Assembly: GCA_022457155.1 (NCBI GenBank)
Contig: JAJGOT010000441.1
Span: forward strand, 570,001 to 634,000
Length of the DNA: 64,000 nucleotides
Direction of reading: 5' to 3'
DNA from: Cladopsammia gracilis
Taxonomy: Eukaryota; Cnidaria; Anthozoa; Scleractinia; Dendrophylliidae
The translations under genes were made by a program, and so were the position numbers. Each line of letters begins with the position of its first letter. The stretch's first letter is position 1. Below are positions 30,985 to 38,511 of the stretch, one piece after another. Below the pieces are notes generated by a model, which saw only the letters and a program-made list of their open reading frames with translations, was not told the origin of the DNA and did not search any database.

Positions 30985-31341
30985 ACTATGTATTCAACAC
31001 GAGCACTGACGACATCCTATCTTCCCGTAAATATGCAAGGACGTGGTCTCAGAGTATATCGAGGAGGACAACGAGGAAACGGCATAGGCGGTCTTTTCAA
31101 ACCAATTTTAACGCGTGCGGTCATCCCTCTGGCTAAACGCGTGGCAGTCCCTCTGGCTAAGAGAGCATTGAAAACAGTTGGGAAAAAAGTTCTTAGTTAT
31201 GCCACCAAGAAAGCAACGCAATGGGTAGAGAAGAAAACAAACAAGAAACGAAAAGCAGCACAGCAGAGTGGAAGTGGTCTGACAAAGAGACGCAAAATAA
31301 CCAAGGGTATAAAAAGGAAACGAGATATTTTTACCAATTAG
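30985..31341 (+). CDS. Basic core-like protein of Polinton A
   Basis: About 118 residues from ATG 30,985, with a second candidate start at 31,033 (MQGRGLRVYRGG). The sequence is strongly basic (KRALKTVGKKVLSYATKKAT; EKKTNKKRKAAQQ) with a Gly-rich N-terminus and two near-identical VPLAKR/IPLAKR repeats. It resembles DNA-condensing or membrane-active core proteins of adenovirus-like particles (pX/pVI type), but no specific family is certain. A TATA box precedes it. It appears intact. Its 3' end holds the TATA box of the next gene. Confidence 0.6.
   Translation, partial: TMYSTRALTTSYLPVNMQGRGLRVYRGGQRGNGIGGLFKPILTRAVIPLAKRVAVPLAKRALKTVGKKVLSYATKKATQWVEKKTNKKRKAAQQSGSGLTKRRKITKGIKRKRDIFTN
31308..31317 (+). 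promoter_or_regulatory. TATA box inside the end of the pX-like gene
   Basis: TATAAAAAGG, 39 bp before a GTG at 31,347 that sits where an initiator ATG would be expected from the spacing seen in neighbouring genes. Confidence 0.55.
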
Positions 31342-31346
31342 TTATC

Positions 31347-31643
31347 GTGCCTAAAGCAAAGAGAATCAACAAACGAAAACAAAAGAAAAGAAAGAGAAAC
31401 AATCAAAAGGGAGGTATCATGCCTTTTGTTATTGATCCTGTCAAAGCAGTAAATGTGAGCGAAGATCTTATTGAGTCCTTTAGAAAACCAAAAACATCCG
31501 TCAAGGATATGAAGCGTCGCGTCAAGTCCTATAAACAACAATATGCAGATTACAAAAGAAAAGGAGGGAAAGATAGCTATGAAACGTGGGGGATTCGAAA
31601 AGGTATTATGAAAAAGGCCCCGCTCAACTGCAACATCATGTGA
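31347..31643 (+). CDS. Basic protein with KGG site; start codon apparently lost
   Basis: The frame is open from GTG 31,347 (reading PKAKRINKRKQKKRKR) through QKGGIMPFVIDPV to the stop at 31,643; the first ATG is at 31,419. By analogy with the next gene, which starts MPKRRVFKRNK and also has QKGG, the original start was probably the GTG at 31,347. That the ATG has mutated is inference from TATA spacing and this parallel. The Gly-Gly resembles an adenain cleavage site. The C-terminal half (DMKRRVKSYKQQYADYKRK) is helical and basic. It is probably a virion core component; no family is assigned. Confidence 0.55.
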   Translation: MPKAKRINKRKQKKRKRNNQKGGIMPFVIDPVKAVNVSEDLIESFRKPKTSVKDMKRRVKSYKQQYADYKRKGGKDSYETWGIRKGIMKKAPLNCNIM

Positions 31644-31651
31644 AGGAAAAA

Positions 31652-31661
31652 TATAAAAAGG
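31652..31661 (+). promoter_or_regulatory. TATA box of the 31,695 gene
   Basis: TATAAAAAGG lies 43 bp before ATG 31,695. Confidence 0.6.
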
Positions 31662-31694
31662 AAAAACGAAATAGCTTTTTATTCATTCGTCATC

Positions 31695-31937
31695 ATGCCA
31701 AAAAGGAGAGTGTTCAAACGAAACAAAAAGGGGGTTTCAACCCGTAAAAGAAAAACACAAAAAGGTGGGGCTTTGGCACGAAAACGAGTGACAGCCGAGG
31801 ATAAAATTGCCGAAGGTTTGAGTATGTTTTTAGCTGGTCCGGCTCCAACCTTTGGTACAGCCTTTGGAAAGTTGGCCAGTCAAGCTTTAAAGGGGATCAC
31901 CGACTACAAATATTACAAGAAGAAACGTCGCCTATAA
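31695..31937 (+). CDS. Small basic core-like protein
   Basis: 80 residues, MPKRRVFKRNKKG, then a TQKGGALARKR site and a more hydrophobic, Gly/Ala/Pro-rich second half (SMFLAGPAPTFGTAFGKLAS). The pattern, a basic leader followed by a Gly-Gly site and an amphipathic part, fits a small virion precursor cut by the element's protease. This is inference from pattern only. It is intact, with its own TATA box, and its last codons overlap the TATA box of the capsid gene. Confidence 0.6.
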   Translation: MPKRRVFKRNKKGVSTRKRKTQKGGALARKRVTAEDKIAEGLSMFLAGPAPTFGTAFGKLASQALKGITDYKYYKKKRRL

Positions 31938-31941
31938 ATAG
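31933..31941 (+). promoter_or_regulatory. TATA box of the major capsid gene
   Basis: TATAAATAG ends 2 bp before the ATG at 31,944 but lies 38 bp before ATG 31,971. The spacing of the neighbouring genes favours 31,971 as the true start. Confidence 0.6.
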
Positions 31942-31970
31942 AGATGTCTTCACACATATTCATTTCAATC

Positions 31971-33359
31971 ATGAATGGAGCAGAGGTAGCACACAAAGCT
32001 TCAGCACCTGGTGTCAATGAATTGTTGGATTTGTTTTCTGTCCCACCGACCGACACGACTTTTAATGAGGGGCGCTACACGGTATATAACCCGGTTCAAG
32101 TGGGTATCAACCCAATTGAATTTATTATACGTTCTAATACGGAATTCATCGACTTGGCACAGAGCTATTTTACTATAGAGGAAAAAATTACCACGGATGA
32201 TGATAACCCGATACTCGCAGCGACTCATCTCTATCCAGCACCGAATCTGTTTCATACCATGATCAAACAACCTTCAGTTTGGTTTAATGGAACATTGGTA
32301 ACTGAACAAACGGATACCTATCCTTATAAGGCTTATCTAGAAACGTTGCTGAACTATGGCAACAACGCTTCAGAAACGATCTTAAAACCCAGTGGATGGT
32401 ACAAAGCGACCGATTATCCCTACCCCCTCACAGCAAACAAGATGGATAGTAGGGGACCACATGAGGATTACACAGCCCTAACAACCTCTGCGAAAGAAGC
32501 CGTGAAAGGAGCAAAAGAAGCAAAGAATCGCTTGTTAACCAGAGGGACAGCAAGTAAAACCTTTATTCTCACGGGTCAGCCCCATATAGATGTATTTCAT
32601 ATGGATCGTCTCCTTGTCCCGAACGTAGAAATCAAGATCCGCTTTGATCTAAATCAGCCAGATTTCTACCTCAATGGGGTGGGAACCCATGGAAAACTCG
32701 TAGAAAATGATTTCAAAATGCGATTTCACGTCAAGACCATGGAAGTAAGAGGTGACTTAAAAGTAAATTTGATGAAAGAAAGGTCCATCAGAAGAACGCC
32801 TGTCATTTACCCTCTGCTCAAGTCAGAACTCAGGGTATTTACAATGACAGGTGGTCAAAGAGAATGGGATCAAGATGAAGTGTTTCAAGGTAGAATCCCT
32901 CATAGAGTGGTTGTAGTTATGTTGCATGGAAATGCTTACATTGGAGATGTAACAAGAAATCCCTTCTACTTTGAAAAGTTTGGACTACAAACCCCCAAGA
33001 TGTTAGTCAATGGAGAAGAATATCCGAGTGAACCTATTGTTGTCGTTCATGATAATGATCACCGAGATATACTAGGATACGATCAACTGATAAGACAATC
33101 AGGTGCATTGCTGGGAGCACGGGAGATGTTGATATCCTCTGAAGATTGGAGCCATGGCAGTACTATTTTGATGTGGAATAACATTCCAGACACTCTGGCA
33201 GCGGATGCAACCCACCTCCATCCTAGAAAGTCGGGCAATTTAAGGTTTAAATTCACGTTCGGTGCGGCTCCAGGCCACATTGTCAACATCCTCGTCTACG
33301 GTGAGTTTCAAACCACCTTGGAAATTGACCCTAATGGTGCTGTGATTTACGACAAGTGA
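31971..33359 (+). CDS. Major capsid protein (hexon-like) of Polinton A
   Basis: 462 residues from ATG 31,971 (MNGAEVAHKASAPGVNELLD); an earlier ATG at 31,944 is too close to the TATA box. The length and the strand-rich text fit the double jelly-roll capsid proteins of Polintons and adintoviruses. Recognisable pieces are the N-terminal EVAHKASAPGVNELLDLF, the TQPH-like GQPHIDVFHMDRLLVPNVEI and the C-terminal NILVYGEFQTTLEID. No stop or shift is present, in contrast to the polymerase and integrase. Its stop overlaps the protease start region. It would form the trimeric shell building block. Confidence 0.85.
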   Translation: MNGAEVAHKASAPGVNELLDLFSVPPTDTTFNEGRYTVYNPVQVGINPIEFIIRSNTEFIDLAQSYFTIEEKITTDDDNPILAATHLYPAPNLFHTMIKQPSVWFNGTLVTEQTDTYPYKAYLETLLNYGNNASETILKPSGWYKATDYPYPLTANKMDSRGPHEDYTALTTSAKEAVKGAKEAKNRLLTRGTASKTFILTGQPHIDVFHMDRLLVPNVEIKIRFDLNQPDFYLNGVGTHGKLVENDFKMRFHVKTMEVRGDLKVNLMKERSIRRTPVIYPLLKSELRVFTMTGGQREWDQDEVFQGRIPHRVVVVMLHGNAYIGDVTRNPFYFEKFGLQTPKMLVNGEEYPSEPIVVVHDNDHRDILGYDQLIRQSGALLGAREMLISSEDWSHGSTILMWNNIPDTLAADATHLHPRKSGNLRFKFTFGAAPGHIVNILVYGEFQTTLEIDPNGAVIYDK

Positions 33360-33364
33360 AAGAC

Positions 33365-33928
33365 ATGGAATTTGTTGCATTAACCACGCGACAATTGGAT
33401 TATTTAGCTAGACAAGATCACTTCCTCGAACCGATCTTTAGAGGCGTGTTTGCATCAGACCAGCTCCCAAAAGAAAAAGATGTTCGACCGAGATCTGCCT
33501 ACATTGTTAACGTAGACACCCATGATAAACCGGGCTCACACTGGATAAGCATTTTTGTGGAAAGGGATCAATGTCAAGTCTTTGACAGTTATGGATTACC
33601 AATCAAGTGGTATAAACCCTCCCCCTTTGTGAAATGGACCTTCAAGCATTACGACGATGTTAGCTCAAATAAAAGACAGTTACAAGCCACAGACTCCAAT
33701 ACTTGTGGACATTACGCTTTGTTTTACTTATTCGCAAGAGCTAGAGGAAAAACATTAAATGCCTTTATAGACCAGTTTGAAAATCGACAATATGTTGATA
33801 ATGATCATAAAATAGGTGAAAAACTGAGAAACATTGTAACGCATGATTTAATTAATTTAGGTCAAGAAGAAAATCAGCAAGGTGTTTTAAGAAGTGTTAT
33901 GAAACATGTTAGTCTCTTGGATATATAA
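33365..33928 (+). CDS. Adenain-like cysteine protease of Polinton A
   Basis: 187 residues from ATG 33,365. His lies in KPGSHWISIFV, Asp in CQVFDSYGLP, Gln in QLQATDSNTCG, and the nucleophile Cys in TCGHYALFY: the His-Asp-Gln-Cys arrangement of adenovirus protease and Ulp1-type enzymes. The N-terminal GVFASDQLP is a conserved start region of Polinton proteases as I recall them. It starts six bases after the capsid stop, with no TATA box of its own, so it may be translated from the capsid transcript. It would process the Gly-Gly precursors encoded upstream. The frame is intact. Confidence 0.85.
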   Translation: MEFVALTTRQLDYLARQDHFLEPIFRGVFASDQLPKEKDVRPRSAYIVNVDTHDKPGSHWISIFVERDQCQVFDSYGLPIKWYKPSPFVKWTFKHYDDVSSNKRQLQATDSNTCGHYALFYLFARARGKTLNAFIDQFENRQYVDNDHKIGEKLRNIVTHDLINLGQEENQQGVLRSVMKHVSLLDI

Positions 33929-33931
33929 ATA
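33922..33931 (+). promoter_or_regulatory. TATA box of the ATPase gene
   Basis: TATATAAATA begins 49 bp before ATG 33,971 and only 16 bp before ATG 33,938. Confidence 0.5.
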
Positions 33932-33937
33932 AAAGAC

Positions 33938-34624
33938 ATGACAGAAAAAAAAATCAGTTTTATTTCGATCATGGAACCGTTTAGATTTCATACCCCCTGT
34001 AGCATTCTTGTCGTAGGCAGCTCAGGCTGTGGAAAAACCGTGTTTGTAGATCGGTTATTACGACAAATGAACGACCATTTTGACAACCCTATTCAAAAAG
34101 TACTATATTGTCATGGAGTGTGGCAAGATCGTTTTGATTTCATGCAAGCACGAGGTGTTGAGTTTCATGAAGGAATACCGGCGGATGACTTACGTACAGT
34201 GTTTCCACCCTCCAAAAGACATGGTCTCCTTATACTAGACGATCTCATGAGCGATGCGAGTAATGATAGAAGAGTGTTGAATTTGTTTACCAAGGAATCA
34301 CATCATAAAAACATTGCTGTGATTTACATTTGTCAAGACATGTTTCCAGAAGGAAAATACGCGAAAACGATTTCCAGAAATGCTCACTACATCATTGCCT
34401 TTAAAAATCCCCGAGATCAATTGGGGGTACGAAATTTGGTTCAACAAGCGTTCCCACATGAAGTGCGAGAAGTCATGGAAGTGTTTCGTGATGCGACTTC
34501 GAGGGATTATGGGTACATGTTGTTTGATTTACATCCGAGAACGCAGGATGACATACGTTTGAAATCGTGTTTATTTCATCACGAAGGACCAACCATTGTG
34601 TTTCAACGAAAAGAATCTGTTTAG
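33938..34624 (+). CDS. FtsK/HerA-type DNA-packaging ATPase
   Basis: 228 residues from ATG 33,938, or 217 from ATG 33,971 (MEPFRFHTPCS), which the TATA spacing favours. Walker A is VGSSGCGKT, Walker B is GLLILDDLMSD, and a polar motif follows at VIYICQDMF. This is the A32/FtsK-HerA packaging ATPase of Polintons, which drives DNA into the capsid. It follows the protease directly, the usual order. No damage is seen. Polinton B lacks a counterpart. Confidence 0.9.
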   Translation: MTEKKISFISIMEPFRFHTPCSILVVGSSGCGKTVFVDRLLRQMNDHFDNPIQKVLYCHGVWQDRFDFMQARGVEFHEGIPADDLRTVFPPSKRHGLLILDDLMSDASNDRRVLNLFTKESHHKNIAVIYICQDMFPEGKYAKTISRNAHYIIAFKNPRDQLGVRNLVQQAFPHEVREVMEVFRDATSRDYGYMLFDLHPRTQDDIRLKSCLFHHEGPTIVFQRKESV

Positions 34625-34654
34625 ACGCACTCCCTTTTTTTTTTTGTCCTGGTC

Positions 34655-34663
34655 TATAAATAA
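34655..34663 (+). promoter_or_regulatory. TATA box of the 34,697 gene
   Basis: TATAAATAA lies 42 bp before ATG 34,697 and 18 bp before ATG 34,673. Confidence 0.55.
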
Positions 34664-34696
34664 GATTGATTAATGACTTATCCTTTATTACTCGTC

Positions 34697-34999
34697 ATGA
34701 AGTCCACCCTACGACAAGTTCATTTCTTAGAGTCTATTTTGAAGGAAGCAAAAGCCAACAAAAGACGTGATTTAATCCGTCACGCCAACAAGGATCAAAT
34801 TAATGCCATGAGTGAATTGACACTCAATCTATTGAAAAACAAACTCCCCATTCATCCACAACATGTGATTAGGTTAAAACCGTATCGTAAACAGATGCGT
34901 AATTTGGCCAAAAAATCACTGTCTCAGAAAAAGCGACGTGACATTTTGATGAGTCAACGCGGTAGTGGATTTCTCAAAGTTTTGGGATGCTGTCTTTGA
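34697..34999 (+). CDS. Conserved small Polinton protein, GSGFL C-terminus
   Basis: 100 residues from ATG 34,697 (MKSTLRQVHFLESILKEAKA); an ATG at 34,673 adds eight residues but is too near the TATA box. The body is basic and helical (IHPQHVIRLKPYRKQMRNL) and ends with RGSGFLKVLGCCL, a Gly-rich hydrophobic tail like sites cut by adenain. I recall similar small proteins beside capsid genes in other cnidarian and arthropod Polintons, often paired with a gene like the next one; this is unverified. The function is unknown, virion-associated at best guess. It is intact. Confidence 0.55.
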   Translation: MKSTLRQVHFLESILKEAKANKRRDLIRHANKDQINAMSELTLNLLKNKLPIHPQHVIRLKPYRKQMRNLAKKSLSQKKRRDILMSQRGSGFLKVLGCCL

Positions 35000-35002
35000 G
35001 AG

Positions 35003-35012
35003 CATAAAAAGG
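35003..35012 (+). promoter_or_regulatory. TATA-like box (CATAAAAAGG)
   Basis: CATAAAAAGG lies 42 bp before ATG 35,045, the same distance as the canonical boxes of the set. Confidence 0.45.
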
Positions 35013-35044
35013 TTGGACCTAACGTGCTATATCAGTTTTAAAAG

Positions 35045-35730
35045 ATGTCCAAGAAAGGTGTGGAATACCAGAAAATGATGATGGTTCCTTATCAAGTGGG
35101 CGAGGAAATGTTGAAAAGTTATTATACAGAATCACCCCGACTCAATGCTTTACTTTCATCTGTCAAGAAAGAACAACAGATTCTCAACAATCCTAACATG
35201 TCAGCAGAGGAAAAGGTAGTTTTGACGAATTCTTTGGAACCAAAGATTCGAAAACGATTTAAAAACTACCGCATGCAACAAGTAATAGGTATAGACGACG
35301 ATAACGAAGATGAGCCTGATGATTTGATGACGACTGGTGAACAGAAAATGATACAAAAAAATAGCCAACATGTTTAAGGTAAAGACACCCAACTCTATCA
35401 AGCAAGAAATCAAGCAAGAATCAACCAAACCTAGCATAGATGTCACCTTACCGCAAGAAGAACATATTGAACAATCCGATGAGACGCATGTCTCTAAAAA
35501 GAAGAAACAAACGACTCCTGGTTCGGTGTATTGGTATCCGACCTCTCTCAAAACAAAAGCGTCGAAAAACACAGGCAAGCGTCAAAGGACATTTGGCGAA
35601 AGTTCTTAAAAAAGCAACTGGATGGGAAGACTGGGAACCTCAGGGTAAAAAAGTCAAGAAAAGATTGACTTATTCCACTGTGAAAAAACGATCAAGACGT
35701 GGCAAGCCAACCCTTTACGAAACAGAATAA
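35045..35730 (+). pseudogene. Unknown Polinton protein, frameshifted
   Basis: Three frames follow each other: 35,045-35,377, then 35,370-35,609, then part of 35,440-35,730. The first begins MSKKGVEYQKMMMVPYQVGE and contains a helical middle with an acidic DDDNEDEPDD; the last is very basic (KKVKKRLTYSTVKKRSRRG). A single protein of about 225 residues with an acidic middle and basic end is likely, with indels near 35,370 and about 35,545. Two overlapping genes would be an alternative. I recall an MVLVP-type small protein in this position in other Polintons, unverified. Role unknown. Confidence 0.45.
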
Positions 35731-35734
35731 AAGG
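35726..35734 (+). promoter_or_regulatory. TATA-like box (AATAAAAGG)
   Basis: AATAAAAGG lies 45 bp before ATG 35,771. Confidence 0.4.
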
Positions 35735-35770
35735 CGGTTCTCGAAAATAACTGTAGTCATTGTGTTCATT

Positions 35771-36124
35771 ATGCCCAAACGAAACAAACAACGTAGAAAA
35801 AGATTACAACGAGGACGAGGTGGAATCAATTAAGTTGGAGCTTTGCAAAAACTCAATCCTCCGGAATTACACTGGCCCGGTTATCAGTTTCTCGGGCCAT
35901 TTACAAAGTTGGAAAAGCGATTGAAACGTGGTGACAAAGGAATTAATAGATTGGATCGTATTGCCAAAGCTCACGATATCGCTTATTCTAAAGCCAAGAA
36001 AAAAGAAGACATTTGGAAAGCCGACGACAAAATGGTAAAAGCTATTGACAAATTACCTAAAAAACATTTAACTGAGAAGATGGTTCGAAACATCATCAGT
36101 ATCAAACGAAAACTCAAACTGTAA
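35771..36124 (+). pseudogene. Phospholipase A2-like protein with nonsense codon
   Basis: From ATG 35,771 a basic leader (MPKRNKQRRKRLQRGRGG) is followed by an in-frame TAA at 35,831-35,833; the same frame then stays open to 36,124. The second part has WPGYQFLGPFTKLEKRL (calcium-loop-like), KAHDIAYSKAKK with the catalytic His-Asp pair, and ADDKMVKAID. This is the parvovirus VP1-like phospholipase unit seen in adintoviruses and Polintons. Membrane penetration is its assumed role. The stop codon disables the full-length form; internal initiation cannot be excluded but no ATG is well placed. Confidence 0.75.
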
Positions 36125-36126
36125 AC

Positions 36127-36609
36127 ATGGCTTATCGGTGGGTAGATCTGGAACAAGTAAAAAGCTGCAGAGATGCGTGTTATCAGCTGGTGTGGAAAAA
36201 ACAATGGATAGTCAGTTTACTTGAGTTGATTATCACACGAAGCGGTTTACAAGTACCAAAGTCTGCTAGTTTTTTCTCCGCTGAATTGTTCGAATATCAT
36301 CATCGCGTCGACGATGCGATCAAGAACACATTATACAACATAGATTGGCGTGCTGTTCACACCGAATGGAGAAGGGCTTTATTGGATAAAGGTTATCTTA
36401 TTCCAGTGCTTTCAGATCATGACATCGAATGGACAAAAACTGTGATGGATGACAAAGTTATGTTAAACGATATTTTAACATTTGAAACGGTCAATTTTGC
36501 ATTTAAATACGAATTGTACGGTCTTTTTCATGAAGATTTGAATGAACTGTTTGACATTGAACGACCTGGACTTTGGTCCGAGGGACTTGATGAGGTAGAT
36601 CATGTATAA
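36127..36609 (+). CDS. Hypothetical protein of Polinton A, 160 aa
   Basis: A 160-residue frame starting two bases after the phospholipase stop, so translation may be coupled. It is rich in Trp and acidic residues (WVDLEQVKSCRDACYQLVWK; IDWRAVHTEWRRALL; ETVNFAFKYELYGLF). No signal peptide or membrane segment is apparent. I do not recognise a family. It is undamaged, which in a decaying element may only mean that it has been missed by chance. The next gene has its TATA box over this stop codon. Confidence 0.5.
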   Translation: MAYRWVDLEQVKSCRDACYQLVWKKQWIVSLLELIITRSGLQVPKSASFFSAELFEYHHRVDDAIKNTLYNIDWRAVHTEWRRALLDKGYLIPVLSDHDIEWTKTVMDDKVMLNDILTFETVNFAFKYELYGLFHEDLNELFDIERPGLWSEGLDEVDHV

Positions 36610-36613
36610 ATAG
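36605..36613 (+). promoter_or_regulatory. TATA box of the 36,649 ORF
   Basis: TATAAATAG lies 44 bp before ATG 36,649 and overlaps the stop of the preceding gene. Confidence 0.55.
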
Positions 36614-36648
36614 AGTGGGCCGGATCAAACAAGTTCATTGACGTCATA

Positions 36649-36783
36649 ATGAGTGACACAGAACAGACCAATGACACCAAATGCTGTTGTGATGCTCAAA
36701 GTATAAGAGAAGTAATACAAGAGCTGTTCACCATTCTATTTCAACAACTGATAATATGGATTCAAAGAAGACCACCTCTGTGA
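36649..36783 (+). CDS. 44-residue ORF overlapping the GRF gene
   Basis: ATG 36,649 opens a 44-codon frame (MSDTEQTNDTKCCCDAQSI, then a hydrophobic ELFTILFQQLIIWIQ and RRPPL). It has the TATA spacing of the set and overlaps the first 28 bases of the GRF frame. It may be a leader ORF or a tiny membrane protein. No family is recognised. Confidence 0.4.
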   Translation: MSDTEQTNDTKCCCDAQSIREVIQELFTILFQQLIIWIQRRPPL

Positions 36784-37392
36784 ACAAGCAAAGCAAGCCA
36801 AAAAAGAAGGTCCCTAAACAAGCAAATGTTGTGGAAGAAATGAAACAGTGTGCACGTGAACTAGTGAAATGTCCTATTCATTTGTTCAATACTCTCAACA
36901 GTCGTCCTGCCAAGAAATCAGGTCAAGTGTTTTTTACCTGCCCCGACGACATGTCCAGTGTTTTGCTTTGAGGACAAGCTACGAGATTACTGCAACAGCA
37001 TCACAAGCAAGCTATTGCCTTTGTACAAGAGCTTCACGCCCTTTTGTCATTGCGAAAAAGTAACTGCATTAAGAGTGTCAGGCTCAGAAAGGAACCCACA
37101 AAGACCCTACTTTAGCTGTAGGTCAGAGGAACGATGTAAGTTCTTCCAATGGGGGGATGAAGAAATGGCCAACAAAAATTTACAACTGGCCATGGAAATA
37201 GAAGAGAAGAAGCAAATGCAGCAAGCAGCAAAAGAACAATTTCTTTACAAACTAGGTAACCCGGTGCCAGCACCTATCATGACAGAACAAGAAATTGACA
37301 GTTTTCTTGCTTCTATCAGAAATCCGGAAGGTCAAACTTGTCTAAACGTTCAAGACAGCTCCGGACAAGCCGCCTGTGGTTCCATTATGTGA
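36756..37392 (+). pseudogene. GRF-type zinc-finger protein (frameshifted)
   Basis: The first frame (36,756-36,971) starts MDSKKTTSVNKQSKPKKK and carries the beginning of a GRF-like unit (KCPIHLFNTLNSRPAKKSGQ, then FFTCPDD). Reading continues from about 36,955 in the next frame (CFEDKLRDYC), which contains a second, clearer GRF finger: CHCEKVTALRV, then NPQRPYFSCRSEERCKFFQW. A Glu/Lys/Gln coil (EIEEKKQMQQAAKEQFL) follows. GRF fingers bind single-stranded DNA in TOP3A, NEIL3 and APE2, so a replication or repair role is plausible. A one-base indel near 36,955 breaks the gene. A basic leader suggests nuclear entry. Confidence 0.6.
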
Positions 37393-37518
37393 CGTCACCA
37401 CTGTGATAAACAATAGCCTTGCCCTGACCTGCCCGCTCTAAAACAATGACCCTTAAAACGCAAAACTATTTCAAACGCATCAACTCTTGCAGCTGGAGCT
37501 CATTTCGAAACGTTAAAT

Positions 37519-37899
37519 ATGGCTTTCAAGAACGCTTATTTGGACTTTGAAGATCTTTACAAGAAGCCAGTGAAAAGATGGAGAAATATTCCTCCTTATC
37601 GATGGTACCATATTACTTATCAAAGCAGCAATATTACACAAGTGAAAGACTATCTTCAGTTGGTTTTGGATAAAAAACTGTGTGTCAATGCTTTTGCGTT
37701 TGATCCAATAGAGACAAATCATATTTGTGAAGCCTGCCTCAATATGTATGATGTCGCAAGTTATAGTTTGCTGTTGGACGACGAAAACATTCTTCATTTA
37801 CTAATCAAGACCCTTTGCTGTAACGTGTTTGATGTTCTTGGTTGCTTTCTCATTCGAATGGGATTTTCAAATTTGAAAGGAAGCCAACGCAGTTTGTGA
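37519..37899 (+). CDS. Hypothetical protein of Polinton A, 126 aa
   Basis: The last plus-strand gene. It starts MAFKNAYLDFEDLYKKPVKR; the middle has HICEACLNMYDVASYSLLL and the C-terminus CCNVFDVLGCFLIRMGF. The Cys pairs are not spaced as a known finger. No family is recognised. No TATA box is seen within 60 bp. An AATAAACC near 37,990 could be the poly(A) signal for the rightward transcripts. Confidence 0.45.
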   Translation: MAFKNAYLDFEDLYKKPVKRWRNIPPYRWYHITYQSSNITQVKDYLQLVLDKKLCVNAFAFDPIETNHICEACLNMYDVASYSLLLDDENILHLLIKTLCCNVFDVLGCFLIRMGFSNLKGSQRSL

Positions 37900-38063
37900 C
37901 TGACACTGGACCACTGAAGAAAAATAGATTAACCAGGCAGAACGTTTAACTGCATGTCTCAACATTTGTAATCACCTTGATTTACTCAATAAACCAGTGA
38001 AAATGTATATTCAGTTGTCTGTCATTTCTATGCGCATCCCTGAAAAAAAGGAAAAAAAGAATG

Positions 38064-38145
38064 GAGCGAAGTGGACCCGAACCACCATCTCTCGCGCTTG
38101 CACTTTGTACAAGGTGAGCGCTCTGCCCGTTGAGCTAAAGCCCCT
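38064..38145 (-). tRNA. tRNA-like sequence near the right TIR of Polinton A
   Basis: The minus strand has an A box (TTTAGCTCAACGGGCAGAGC), a 16-nt anticodon-arm-like CACCTTGTACAAAGTG and a B box GGTTCGGGTCC. The order fits a tRNA, but the acceptor arms pair poorly and the variable region is long, so it is a degenerate tRNA or a SINE piece. An anticodon cannot be assigned safely. Confidence 0.4.
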
Positions 38146-38191
38146 TTTATATTAAATAACTTAAAACAATCTCTTGTTAAAACATTCTCTG

Positions 38192-38511
38192 GTTCCCTTC
38201 ACTTCCGGTTCCACTCATTCCAGCAAAACTCACTTCCGCTTCCTTTTATTGGTCCTAGTCCCCTCTCTTCTGTACCCATACTGGATTCCAGTCCCCCTCT
38301 CCCATACCCATCACCTTCTCCCAAAGGATTATGGTTTCTTGGTTTTGAGATTTGAATTGTTAATTAGATGGGTCTCTCCTTTGGCGCCATCTTGAATATA
38401 TTAACCAAATGTCTTTGGCGCCATCTTGAATATATTAACCAGAAGGCTTGGCGCCAAAGCTTGGCTTGGTAACCGCGCAAAAAATTCCCTAGTTGAGCCC
38501 GGTATACTACT
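38192..38511 (-). repeat. Right terminal inverted repeat of Polinton A
   Basis: Mirrors 9362-9757, from AGTAGTATACCGGGC to the GGAAGTGAAGGGAA block, about 320 bp, with two copies of the GGTTAATATATTCAAGATGG unit instead of four to five. Confidence 0.85.

Larger units (their letters stand above)
9362..38511. mobile_element. Polinton/Maverick A (adintovirus-like), with nested insertions
   Basis: Both ends read AGTAGTATACCGGGCTCAAC inward and are flanked by the same 6-bp target, CATGTG, at 9356-9361 and 38512-38517. A 6-bp duplication and AG-initiated inverted repeats are Polinton hallmarks. The element spans 29,150 bp; without Polinton B, the foldback element and their duplicated targets it is about 17.3 kb. 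It encodes polymerase B, integrase, penton-like protein, capsid protein, protease and packaging ATPase, the full Polinton set. Several genes are broken, so this is an old endogenous copy. Infectious-virus relatives are called adintoviruses. Confidence 0.92.
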
